From JBDRLU01 sp043812795 (GTDB lineage Bacteria > Chloroflexota > Dehalococcoidia > Dehalococcoidales > UBA2162): DNA of 64,000 nt. A model generated the notes under the pieces. The model ran no database searches, was not told the origin of the DNA, and saw nothing but the letters and a program-made list of their open reading frames with translations. Shown here piece after piece: positions 53,384 to 61,723 of the stretch. The stretch spans positions 45,045-109,044 of the forward strand of contig JBDRLU010000069.1 in NCBI GenBank assembly GCA_043812795.1. Reading direction: 5' to 3'. Within the stretch, counting starts at the first letter, position 1. Each line of letters begins with the position of its first letter. The translations under genes and the position numbers were made by a program.

Positions 53384-54241
53384 ATGAAGAATACCAGGAC
53401 CCTTCTTTTCGTCGGCGCCCATCCGGATGATGAAACATTCGGTATCGGCGGGACGCTGGCGCAATATGCTGCAGCCGGGGTCAAAGTGTATTATGGCTGC
53501 GCTACGCGTGGCGAAGCCGGTGTAACTGACCCCGAACATTTGAAAGGCTACGCTACCTTTGGCGATATGCGCTGGGCGGAACTGCAATGTGCCGCCCGGG
53601 TTCTCGGCTTGGCTGGCGTTATCCATCTTGGCTATCGCGATTCCGGTATGTCCGGCACAGAAGATAATAAGCACCCGGAAGCACTGGCAGCAGCGCCGCT
53701 GGAACAGGTGGCCGGTCGTATCGTCAAACTAATCCGCCAGCTCAAGCCAGAAGTAGTGATTACCTTCGACCCCCTCGGCGGGTACCGCCACCCCGACCAT
53801 ATTGCCATCCACAAGGCTACAGTGGTGGCCTTCCAAGCCGCCGGTGACGCCAAAGAGTACCCGGAAGCCGGCCCAGCTTTCCAGCCTCAGAAACTGTACT
53901 TCTCCGTCTTTCCCAGGCGGATGCTGAAAGTGATGGTAAAATTAGCCCCGCTCTTCGGGCAGGACCCGCACCATTTCGGACGTAATAAAGACATCGACCT
54001 GGCCAGCGTTGCCGGAATAAGCTTTCCGGTAAACGCTGTTGTCCGCATCCAAAAACAAAGTGTTCAGACTCGTGACCGGGCGATGGCCTGCCATGCCAGT
54101 CAACTGGGCGGCCGCCCGGCACGGGCCGGCCTATTTGGTCTCAGCCGCCGGCTCTCCGGACAGCGCGATTCCTACATGCGCGGTTACCCTCCGCCCGATA
54201 ATCATCGGCGCGAGACTGATTTATTCGAGGGGACTGATTAA
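53384..54241 (+). CDS. PIG-L family deacetylase
   Basis: This 285-residue zinc deacetylase has GAHPDDETFGIGGTLAQ near the start, CATRGEAG, and a HPDHIAIH motif that provides the later ligands. It resembles the mycothiol/bacillithiol-type deacetylases more than its 229-residue paralogue at 25901. GAGCTC and a weak purine stretch precede the ATG. A thiol cofactor pathway is one option, but no ligase or glycosyltransferase for it is next to the gene. Confidence 0.87.
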   Translation: MKNTRTLLFVGAHPDDETFGIGGTLAQYAAAGVKVYYGCATRGEAGVTDPEHLKGYATFGDMRWAELQCAARVLGLAGVIHLGYRDSGMSGTEDNKHPEALAAAPLEQVAGRIVKLIRQLKPEVVITFDPLGGYRHPDHIAIHKATVVAFQAAGDAKEYPEAGPAFQPQKLYFSVFPRRMLKVMVKLAPLFGQDPHHFGRNKDIDLASVAGISFPVNAVVRIQKQSVQTRDRAMACHASQLGGRPARAGLFGLSRRLSGQRDSYMRGYPPPDNHRRETDLFEGTD

Positions 54242-54380
54242 AACAAGAGTGGTTGTTTTGAGCTGCCGGAGTACCAATTTTAGTTCGGTTTACCCGGTAG
54301 TCCTAATTCTCTTGCCCGCTCAGCTTTATGGTTCGTCATACCATTCAGTCTAAAATTGTGAGATACTGGTAGTGAGGAAT

Positions 54381-55799
54381 ATGTTACCGAAGAAAACCAA
54401 AGTCATCGCTACCCTCGGACCGGCCACAAGTTCGACGGCAACCATCGAACGGCTGATAAAATCAGGCATGAATGTCGCCCGGCTCAACCTTTCGCACGGT
54501 AGTCTCGATGAACATGCCGACCGTATTATCACAGTGAGAAGACTTTCACAACGTCTCGCTACACCGGTAGCCATCCTCATCGACTTACCCGGCCCGAAAT
54601 ACCGCACCGGCACGGTCCATGGCGGCTCAGTTATGCTGAAGCGAGGCGCTGAGCTGGTCCTGACTACCCGGGAAGTCGAAGGTGACGGGCGGATAGTCTC
54701 GGTCAATTTCCCTTCTTTTCCGCGCGACGTCAAAGTGGGTAACACCGTGCTCCTCGATGACGGAGCCATGCAACTAAAAGTAATCAATGTTAGTGAAGAT
54801 GAAGTCAAATGCCGGGTTACTGTCGGCGGTCGGCTCATCGACCGCCGTGGCATCGCCGTACCGGGTATGCACCACTCCGGCCCGTTTATCACGGAAACAT
54901 TGGTAGAACACATCGATTTTGCTATCGAGCAAAAGCCTGACTATGTCGCCCTTTCTTTCGTCAGCTGCGCTGAGGACATCGAGCAAACACGGGCCATCCT
55001 TCAACAAAAGGGCACCGGTATCCCCATCATCGCCAAAATAGAGCGGGGACAGGCCGTAGCTAACTTCGACAGCATACTGGACGCCAGCGATGGCATCATG
55101 GTCGCCCGTGGTGACTTGGGGGTCGATATTCCTTTACAGAAGATACCTCTGGTGCAGAAAGAAATTATATCGAAATGCAACCAGGCCGGTAAGCCGGTAA
55201 TTACGGCTACGCAAATGCTGGAGTCAATGGTCGAGTCGGCACGGCCGACCCGGGCTGAAGTCACCGACGTCGCTAACGCGATACTGGACGGCTCGGATGC
55301 CATCATGCTTTCGGGAGAAACAGCCGTGGGAAAGCATCCGGCTCCGGCGGTACGGATGATGGTACTGATTGCCAAAGAAACCGAACGTCATCTTCCTTAT
55401 GAATCCTGGCTGAGAGAGCGGAGGACCTGGCTCGAAGCTGAGACCGATGAAATGATTAGCTACAATGCTTGCCAGACCGCCCACCAGCTGGATGCAGCCG
55501 CCATCGTGGCTTTCACCCGTTCCGGCAGCACCGCCCGGCGTGTCTCCAAATACCGCCCCCGTGTGCCCATCCTGGCCTTGACGCCTGACCGGGCCGTACT
55601 GGGCCAGTTGCTCTTGTGCTGGGGTGTGCAGCCTCAGGAGGCAGATGAACCGTCAACAGTAGACGGACTCTTCGCGCTGGCCGTCAAGCATTGCCGTGAG
55701 TCCAGGCTTGCCAAACCCGGCGACTTAATTGTCATTACCGGCGGCATTCCCCTCGGCATATCGGGTACAACCAATCTGCTCAAAGTGGAAAAGGTGTAG
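54381..55799 (+). CDS. pyk: Pyruvate kinase
   Basis: Pyruvate kinase makes ATP and pyruvate from phosphoenolpyruvate. The 472-residue protein has KTKVIATLGPATSS, NVARLNLSHGS, LIDLPGPKYRTG, IAKIERGQAVANFDSIL and the catalytic MVARGDLGVDIPLQKI and GKPVITATQMLESM segments, and the C-terminal domain with SGSTARRVSKYRP. Length and motifs are complete. ATG 54381 is favoured over an in-frame GTG at 54372, because GTGAGGA lies just before the ATG. Nearby sugar-polymer genes may feed it. Confidence 0.95.
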   Translation: MLPKKTKVIATLGPATSSTATIERLIKSGMNVARLNLSHGSLDEHADRIITVRRLSQRLATPVAILIDLPGPKYRTGTVHGGSVMLKRGAELVLTTREVEGDGRIVSVNFPSFPRDVKVGNTVLLDDGAMQLKVINVSEDEVKCRVTVGGRLIDRRGIAVPGMHHSGPFITETLVEHIDFAIEQKPDYVALSFVSCAEDIEQTRAILQQKGTGIPIIAKIERGQAVANFDSILDASDGIMVARGDLGVDIPLQKIPLVQKEIISKCNQAGKPVITATQMLESMVESARPTRAEVTDVANAILDGSDAIMLSGETAVGKHPAPAVRMMVLIAKETERHLPYESWLRERRTWLEAETDEMISYNACQTAHQLDAAAIVAFTRSGSTARRVSKYRPRVPILALTPDRAVLGQLLLCWGVQPQEADEPSTVDGLFALAVKHCRESRLAKPGDLIVITGGIPLGISGTTNLLKVEKV

Positions 55800-56007
55800 T
55801 TAGCAAGAGCATAGCCGGACAAACCGCACTATCTCGACGGCGTTTAATAATACGATTTGTCATTCCGTACTTGACACGGATTCATCCTGAAGGTTCATCT
55901 TGAAGGAATCCAGTAAACGCAGTCTGAAAATTATGGGACAATTACTTCCGGATACCGACTTCCGCCGGTAAGGGACACATTACTAGACAACCTCCTAATT
56001 ACGAGGG
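55800..56007. repeat. Intergenic stretch with a degenerate palindromic repeat
   Basis: Within 55858-55912, GTCATTCCGTACTTGACACG and GGTTCATCTTGAAGGAATCC resemble the scattered intergenic repeats ('GTCATTCC...GGAATCCAG') common in many bacterial genomes. No gene is seen. Confidence 0.35.
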
Positions 56008-56036
56008 TTGACACATTTCACCTGTTACTGTACCCT
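56008..56036 (+). promoter_or_regulatory. Probable promoter for the YggT gene
   Basis: A perfect TTGACA (56008-56013) is 17 bases before TACCCT (56031-56036), which keeps the three most conserved -10 bases (TA...T). The ATG is at 56060. Confidence 0.45.
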
Positions 56037-56059
56037 ACTTTAAAAAGGGCAATTCGTAA

Positions 56060-56488
56060 ATGGGAAGACCATGGTGGTACGATAACTACTGGCAAAAGGA
56101 GAAAAAGCCAGACCGAAAGTTTAGTATTCCCGGAGGACGTCAGTTCTGGGTATGGCTAATATTAGTCCTATTGGCTTTATTACTAACCGCCAACCAGACT
56201 GCCTTTCATCCGACCTGGGGCTGGCTATACGGATTTGTCTACTACCTCTGTACTATTCTGGTTTATACCATTCTGGCACGGGTTATCCTTTCCTGGTTTA
56301 CCATGAACCGCTACAGCCCGATGGTAGCTGTACTCGATGGTCTCACTGAACCAATCATGGCCCCTCTCCGACGGATAATACCGCCACTGGGTATGTTCGA
56401 CATTACTCCCATAGTCGCTGTCTTTATTCTAGTTATTATCCCATGGTTACTCGAAAGACTTCTTCGACTGTTAGCTTTCCTGCTCTAG
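56060..56488 (+). CDS. YggT family membrane protein
   Basis: This 142-residue protein has about three hydrophobic spans. The last part, ILARVILSWFTMNRYSPM and GLTEPIMAPLRRIIPPLGMFDITPIVAVFIL, is the YggT motif. An extra N-terminal soluble part (WWYDNYWQKEKKPDRKF) precedes. YggT proteins are linked to cell division or osmotic stress in some bacteria; the mechanism is unknown. It is followed by a SHOCT protein gene. Confidence 0.88.
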   Translation: MGRPWWYDNYWQKEKKPDRKFSIPGGRQFWVWLILVLLALLLTANQTAFHPTWGWLYGFVYYLCTILVYTILARVILSWFTMNRYSPMVAVLDGLTEPIMAPLRRIIPPLGMFDITPIVAVFILVIIPWLLERLLRLLAFLL

Positions 56489-56616
56489 GAGCCACGGCGT
56501 TTTACCTGCGACTTTATATATTTGTAACCATTTCCCCGTCGATTTTATGACTTTTTAATGTCCCAACAGGCAAAATAGAACATGGGTTTTTGTAGCTATT
56601 AGCCGAGGAGGTAACT

Positions 56617-56856
56617 ATGTGGGACTGGAATATGGGCTGGGGTTTGTGGGGAGGCATGGCGCTCATGATGCTGCTGGGAGTAATATTCTGGGGCGGCATC
56701 ATTGCTCTTATTATCTGGGGCATACTTAAGGTGGTCAGAAGCTCCGGTTCGGGAACAGCCAGCCGACATGACGCGCTGGACATCGCCAGGGAACGCTATG
56801 CCCGTGGCGAAATTACCAAGGAACAATTCGAACAACTGAAGAAAGACTTATCATAG
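56617..56856 (+). CDS. SHOCT domain membrane protein
   Basis: This 79-residue protein has one or two hydrophobic spans (Trp/Gly-rich start, then LMMLLGVIFWGGIIALIIWG) and a C-terminal SHOCT domain (ALDIARERYARGEITKEQFEQ). SHOCT domains are short C-terminal oligomerisation modules. GAGGAGG precedes the ATG. It may be expressed alone or with the genes downstream. Confidence 0.85.
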   Translation: MWDWNMGWGLWGGMALMMLLGVIFWGGIIALIIWGILKVVRSSGSGTASRHDALDIARERYARGEITKEQFEQLKKDLS

Positions 56857-56887
56857 AGAATTAAGTGAAACTCACTCGGAGGAAAAG

Positions 56888-57403
56888 ATGGACCTGGAAG
56901 CTTTAACCACTATCGGCTACGGTATGTATATCATCGGGGCAAAAAAAGACGGCGAGCTTAACGGGCAGGTGGCCAATACGGTGTTCCAGATAACTTCACA
57001 GCCGCCGACGATTGCCGTCAGCATCAACAAGACGAACCTGACCCACGAGTTTATTTCAGCCAGCAAAGTATTCACCGCTTCCGTACTATGCCAGGATACG
57101 CCGCTCTCCTTCATCGGGCGCTTCGGTTTCAAATCGGGCCGGGAAATCAATAAGCTCGAGGGAATCAACTACAAGATAGGCGAGACTAAGGCCCCGATAA
57201 TACTGGACTACGCCGTTTCCTTTCTTGAGGCGAAGGTAATAAAGGAAGTAGATATGGGGACCCATACCATTTTTATCGGAGAGGTTATTCATGCCGAGGT
57301 CGTCAGTCATAAGGCATGCATGACCTATGATTACTACCATCAGGTTAAACGCGGCACTACACCAACTACCGCCCCGAGCTATGTTGCAGAAAAGAAGAAG
57401 TAG
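56888..57403 (+). CDS. Flavin reductase-like protein, Hrb-type
   Basis: This 171-residue FMN-binding protein belongs to the flavin reductase-like family. It opens LTTIGYGMYIIGAKKDG, with a conserved N-terminus like the flavoprotein half of Moorella high-molecular-weight rubredoxin (Hrb). The middle segment NKTNLTHEFISASKVFTASV and RFGFKSGREINKLEG match. GGAGGA precedes the ATG. A rubredoxin gene begins 9 bases after the stop. In Moorella one polypeptide has both modules; here they are separate neighbours. A role in NO or O2 reduction or redox relay is plausible. Confidence 0.83.
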   Translation: MDLEALTTIGYGMYIIGAKKDGELNGQVANTVFQITSQPPTIAVSINKTNLTHEFISASKVFTASVLCQDTPLSFIGRFGFKSGREINKLEGINYKIGETKAPIILDYAVSFLEAKVIKEVDMGTHTIFIGEVIHAEVVSHKACMTYDYYHQVKRGTTPTTAPSYVAEKKK

Positions 57404-57412
57404 GTGCCAGCA

Positions 57413-57577
57413 GTGGCTAAATACAAATGCACGGTCTGTGGCTGGATTTACGACCCACAGGTAGGTGACCCCGATGGGGGTATCAAGCCCGGCGTACCAT
57501 TCGAGCAACTACCCGATAGTTACGTTTGCCCCGTCTGCGGCGCGGCCAAAGACCAGTTCGAAAAAATAGAAGGGTAA
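57413..57577 (+). CDS. Rubredoxin
   Basis: This 54-residue protein has the two iron-binding CxxC pairs CTVCG (Cys6, Cys9) and CPVCG (Cys39, Cys42), the aromatic core GWIYDP and VGDPDGGIKPG, and a standard C-terminus. GTG 57413 is the probable start; an in-frame GTG at 57404, immediately after the previous stop, would add three residues. It carries one electron, probably with the flavin reductase-like protein upstream. No desulfoferrodoxin or diiron gene is adjacent. Confidence 0.9.
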   Translation: MAKYKCTVCGWIYDPQVGDPDGGIKPGVPFEQLPDSYVCPVCGAAKDQFEKIEG

Positions 57578-57607
57578 GCCAAAACCGGTTTTTAGGGAGG
57601 ATGTCCC

Positions 57608-58741
57608 ATGAGAGGTTCGGTTAGCCTCGGACGTATTGCCGGCATTCAGATAGGAGTTCACTATACCTGGCTGCTCGCTTTTCTCCTCATCGCCTGGTCG
57701 CTGGCGCTGGGTTTTTTCCCCAGTTATTATCCCGGATGGACGAACACCACTTACTGGATAACCGGAGCGATAGCCGCAGTGCTGCTCTTTGCTTCAGTCT
57801 TACTGCATGAACTGGCCCACTCCTTCGTGGCTATCAGCCGGGGTATGCGCGTGCGCAGTATTACCTTATTCATCTTCGGCGGCGTAAGCAATATCGAGGA
57901 CGAACCATCTAAGGCCGGCACCGAGTTCGTCATGGCTTTCGCTGGCCCGCTCTCCAGCCTGATTCTGGCTGGTATTTTTTTTGGGATATGGAAGACAATA
58001 ACCGATATGGCCAGCCCTCTTTCTGCCACCCTGTACTATCTCTGGCTTATTAACTTACTGCTGGCAGCTTTCAATATTCTACCTGGCTTTCCTCTGGATG
58101 GCGGGCGCGTCCTGCGTTCTATCCTGTGGGGTGCTACTGGAAATCTGACCAAAGCCACTAATATCGCCGCTACCGTCGGCCGCATTTTCGGCTGGGCATT
58201 GATTGCTTACGGCATCTTTGAGCTATTTAACGGAAACCTGCTGAACGGCATCTGGATTGCCTTTATCGGCTGGTTCTTGAACAGCGCCGCCGATAGCAGC
58301 CGGCGCGACCTGACGATGCGAGAACAACTAAGCGGAGTGCGTGTCAAAGAAGTAATGAACGTTAACCCCGAATGTATTAGTCCCAGCACTCAGGTGGATA
58401 GTGTCGTCCGGGAGAGTTTCATACAACGCGCTAAGCGGTCGGCGCTCATCTGCCAGGATGAGCGGCTGGCAGGTATCGTCACCCTCGACGACGTCAAGAA
58501 ACTACCTCAAGAAAGGTGGAACCAGACGCCAGTCGAGACCATCATGACCCGCTCACCGATTTTTAGCGTTAAACCGGAGGACGACCTGAACGGTGCCCTT
58601 AAACTACTCGCCCAGCATGGACTTAATCAAGTGCCGGTCTTAAGTGACGGGCGTGTTGTTGGTTTGTTGACCCGGGCTGACGTCATCCGCTATATTCAGG
58701 TGAGTCAGGAACTGGGCATCAAGCCGAAGTCACCGACTTAG
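57608..58741 (+). CDS. Site-2 protease (M50) with two CBS domains
   Basis: This 377-residue membrane metalloprotease has about six spans. The active-site motif is HELAH (His67, Glu68, His71) and the third ligand lies in NILPGFPLDGGRVLRS. The last 140 residues form two CBS domains (VKEVMNVNPECISPS; VETIMTRSPIFSV), which often bind adenosine nucleotides. The layout matches Rip3-type site-2 proteases. It probably cuts a membrane-bound regulator. GGGAGG precedes the ATG. Confidence 0.92.
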   Translation: MRGSVSLGRIAGIQIGVHYTWLLAFLLIAWSLALGFFPSYYPGWTNTTYWITGAIAAVLLFASVLLHELAHSFVAISRGMRVRSITLFIFGGVSNIEDEPSKAGTEFVMAFAGPLSSLILAGIFFGIWKTITDMASPLSATLYYLWLINLLLAAFNILPGFPLDGGRVLRSILWGATGNLTKATNIAATVGRIFGWALIAYGIFELFNGNLLNGIWIAFIGWFLNSAADSSRRDLTMREQLSGVRVKEVMNVNPECISPSTQVDSVVRESFIQRAKRSALICQDERLAGIVTLDDVKKLPQERWNQTPVETIMTRSPIFSVKPEDDLNGALKLLAQHGLNQVPVLSDGRVVGLLTRADVIRYIQVSQELGIKPKSPT

Positions 58742-58804
58742 GCATCGATTGCCGTAAAGGACCGTCTGACGGTTATCGGGACGGTAAGTCCAAGGGAGAT
58801 AGGG

Positions 58805-61315
58805 ATGCATGTATTTTCACGCCGTTCTCTACCTAAGAAATTGGACCGGCTGGCCGAGCTGGCCCTCGACCTGCGCTGGACATGGAGCCATGAAGGTGAC
58901 CGCTTCTGGAATACCATCAATCCAGAGGTATGGGAACGGACACAAAATCCCTGGTTACTGCTACAGGACCTCTCCCGAACCGAGTTTACGCGGTTGAGCC
59001 ATAACCCGAAGTTCATCGAAGAATTCGAACGTCTCCTGGCCGCACGTGAAGAGCATGAAAACAAACCTGGCTGGTTCCAGGAGAATTACACTGACGACGT
59101 ACTTAAACCGGTTGCCTACTTCAGTATGGAATTCGGGCTGGGAGAAGCACTCCCCCTCTATGCCGGCGGCCTGGGCATATTAGCCGGGGACTATCTTAAA
59201 ACAGCCTCTGACCTGGGCGTGCAACTGGTGGGAGTCGGCATCCTCTACCAGGAAGGTTATTTCCGGCAGGCAATCGACCGTAGCGGCCGCCAGTTAGAAG
59301 CCTTCCCCTATAATGACCCGGTCGGTCTGCCTATCAGTCAGGTCTTGGACGCTTCCGATAAGTGGCTTAGGATACCGGTCGAGTTCCTCGGACGGACATT
59401 GTGGCTACGTGTCTGGGAAGCGCGGGTTGGCAACGTCTCACTCTTTCTCCTTGACAGTAACGACCCATTAAACAATCCTTTCGATAGAAGCATTACCAAC
59501 AAGCTCTACCCTGACCGTCCCGAAAGCCGCCTGATGCAGGAAATGGCGCTTGGCATCGGGGGCTGGCGCACTCTCAAAGCTCTCGGGATAGAGGCCGAAG
59601 TGTGTCATATCAACGAAGGACACGCTGCTTTTATGGTATTGGAGCGCGCCCGTGATTTCATGCGGCAAAACAGCGAGACATTCGAGGTCGCGTTATGTGC
59701 CACGCGGGTAGGTAACGTTTTCACCACCCATACACCGGTCGCCGCCGGCTTCGATACCTATTCTCCGGATTTAGTCGCTCATTACCTGCGGGACTATCTG
59801 GAGTCATGCGACATCACACTCGACCAGTTACTAGCCCTCGGCCGCAAGGACCCCGAAAACCAGAGCGAGCCTCTCAATATGGCCTACCTGGCGATGCACG
59901 GTAGCATCCAGGTAAACGGCGTCAGCCGTTTGCACGGCAAAGTCAGCCGCCGTATTTTCCAGCCGCTTTTCCCCCACTGGCCGGAAGAAGAAGTGCCGGT
60001 GGGCTATATCACCAATGGCGTGCACATGCCATCGTGGGACTCGCAGTCGAGTGATGACCTGTGGACAAGAGCCTGCGGTAAAGACCGTTGGCTACATACC
60101 CTGGAGAACCTTCCTGAAGCAATAAATAACCTCTCTGACGCCGATTTGTGGGCATTACGCACTAAGGAATGTCAGGCCTTAATCGACTACGTCCGTCAGA
60201 GACTGCTCTATCAGCTCAAGCAGCATGGAGCTGACTCCCGGCGATTGAAGGAGACTCAGTCTATACTTGACCCGGATACTTTGACCATCGGTTTCGCCCG
60301 CCGCTTTACCGCTTACAAAAGGCCGGACTTGCTCCTGACCGACCGGGCCAGATTGACCGAAATCTTGACCAATCCGGAACGTCCCGTACAACTAATCGTG
60401 GCCGGTAAGGCCCATCCCGCCGATGAAGAAGGGAAAGAACTCGTGCAACAGTTCGTTGAATTTGCCGAGCAGCCTGATATCTCACGGCACGTAATCTTTC
60501 TCGAAGATTACGATATCAGCGTCGCCCAGCAACTGGTGCGGGGGGTTGACCTCTGGCTCAACACTCCCAGGCGGCCGTGGGAAGCCTGCGGCACGAGTGG
60601 CATGAAAGTGCTGGTCAATGGCGGCCTTAACCTCTCCGAACTAGACGGCTGGTGGGCCGAAGCTTACGCACCGCAGTTCGGCTGGGCTATCGGTGATGGT
60701 GAGGAACATGCCGAGCCGGGCTGGGATGTTGTCGAGGCTAACCAGCTTTATCGACTCCTCGAAAACGAAATCGCCCCTGAGTTCTATAACCGTGACGCTA
60801 AGGGTATCCCTCATGGTTGGATGGCGCGGGTACGAGGCAGCATGTCCCAGCTGGCAGTTAACTTTAGCAGCAACCGAATGCTCCGTGAGTATGTGAAAAA
60901 GGTCTACATTCCCGCCACTAACCTCCTGCGCCAGCGCCACGCCGATAACGGACGCATCGGCAAAGACATCTGTTCCTGGCATACGGCGCTCCAGCAATAC
61001 TGGTCGGACCTGCGCTTTGGTAAACTGAAGGTCTCTCAGGAAGATGACGAATGGGACTTTGAAATAGCAATTTCTCTCGGTGGGCTTAATCCCGAGTTCG
61101 TCCGCGTCGAGCTTTATGCCGACCCTCTTCCCGGAGAGCAGCCCATCCGCATCCCGATGTCCCGCCGCCAGAAAAAGGATGAACCGGACAGCTATTTGTA
61201 TTCAGGTAAGGCATCGGCTTCCCGCCCTGCCGGGCACTATACCATCCGCATCATACCGGTACACTCTTTAGCCAGTGTTCCACTCGAAGAAGCCCGCATC
61301 TGGTGGCAGAAATAA
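58805..61315 (+). CDS. glgP: Alpha-glucan phosphorylase (GT35)
   Basis: The enzyme releases glucose-1-phosphate from alpha-1,4-glucan. The 836-residue protein belongs to the short bacterial GT35 subfamily (KPVAYFSMEFGLGEALPLYAGG). CHINEGHAAF and FTTHTPVAAGFD are substrate and phosphate regions. The PLP-binding lysine is Lys601 in ACGTSGMKVLVNGG. The end contains a beta-rich extension (AISLGGLNPEFVRVELYA) like a carbohydrate-binding domain. It lies 63 bases after the protease gene. It would reverse the storage done by the GlgE-GlgB cluster at 32695-41997. Confidence 0.94.
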   Translation: MHVFSRRSLPKKLDRLAELALDLRWTWSHEGDRFWNTINPEVWERTQNPWLLLQDLSRTEFTRLSHNPKFIEEFERLLAAREEHENKPGWFQENYTDDVLKPVAYFSMEFGLGEALPLYAGGLGILAGDYLKTASDLGVQLVGVGILYQEGYFRQAIDRSGRQLEAFPYNDPVGLPISQVLDASDKWLRIPVEFLGRTLWLRVWEARVGNVSLFLLDSNDPLNNPFDRSITNKLYPDRPESRLMQEMALGIGGWRTLKALGIEAEVCHINEGHAAFMVLERARDFMRQNSETFEVALCATRVGNVFTTHTPVAAGFDTYSPDLVAHYLRDYLESCDITLDQLLALGRKDPENQSEPLNMAYLAMHGSIQVNGVSRLHGKVSRRIFQPLFPHWPEEEVPVGYITNGVHMPSWDSQSSDDLWTRACGKDRWLHTLENLPEAINNLSDADLWALRTKECQALIDYVRQRLLYQLKQHGADSRRLKETQSILDPDTLTIGFARRFTAYKRPDLLLTDRARLTEILTNPERPVQLIVAGKAHPADEEGKELVQQFVEFAEQPDISRHVIFLEDYDISVAQQLVRGVDLWLNTPRRPWEACGTSGMKVLVNGGLNLSELDGWWAEAYAPQFGWAIGDGEEHAEPGWDVVEANQLYRLLENEIAPEFYNRDAKGIPHGWMARVRGSMSQLAVNFSSNRMLREYVKKVYIPATNLLRQRHADNGRIGKDICSWHTALQQYWSDLRFGKLKVSQEDDEWDFEIAISLGGLNPEFVRVELYADPLPGEQPIRIPMSRRQKKDEPDSYLYSGKASASRPAGHYTIRIIPVHSLASVPLEEARIWWQK

Positions 61316-61664
61316 ATAGCCAAATAAAGAGCCTCGTCCGTTTTGGGTTGTTTTTCCTTGGAGTCCGACCCTGCCCCTAACCCCTCTCCTGAAAGAAGAA
61401 GCCGAATAGATAATCGGCCCTCCGCCATCCCCTTCGCCATAAGTGTTGCTGGAAATATCAAAACCAGTGCCGAAAGTAGATAACCTGTGTGCAGCTTCCA
61501 ACAATGGTTCCACATGTTGTAGCGAATTTAAGGTGCAAATGCAACCCATTGCACAAAACTGACTATTGTTCAATCGTGCCCACTTAACAAAAAGTCATAA
61601 GGTGAAATTTCAAGAACTAGCACGTTTTTAACCATCTCGGAGATCGGGAAAGAATGTTTTAAAA
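61316..61664. other. Intergenic stretch without a supported gene
   Basis: Two minus-strand frames (61237-61515 and 61268-61573) lack ribosome-binding sites and overlap the glgP end. CCCCTAACCCCTCTCCTG at about 61374 looks like part of a scattered intergenic repeat. No gene is supported. Confidence 0.35.
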
Positions 61665-61693
61665 ACAGCCTCCCTCAATCACAGGGAGGCTGT
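61665..61693 (-). terminator. Intrinsic terminator of the minus-strand efflux cluster
   Basis: ACAGCCTCCCT (61665-61675) and AGGGAGGCTGT (61683-61693) pair perfectly over 11 bases. On the minus strand the hairpin is followed by TTTTAAAAC, a T-rich run. It lies 31 bases after the adaptor stop. Confidence 0.75.
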
Positions 61694-61723
61694 TGACATT
61701 GCTATGGTGGTATGTAGCCCAAT

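Noticed and set aside
61237..61573. Two minus-strand frames after glgP
   Set aside because: No ribosome-binding sites; they overlap the end of glgP and a repeat-like C-rich stretch.
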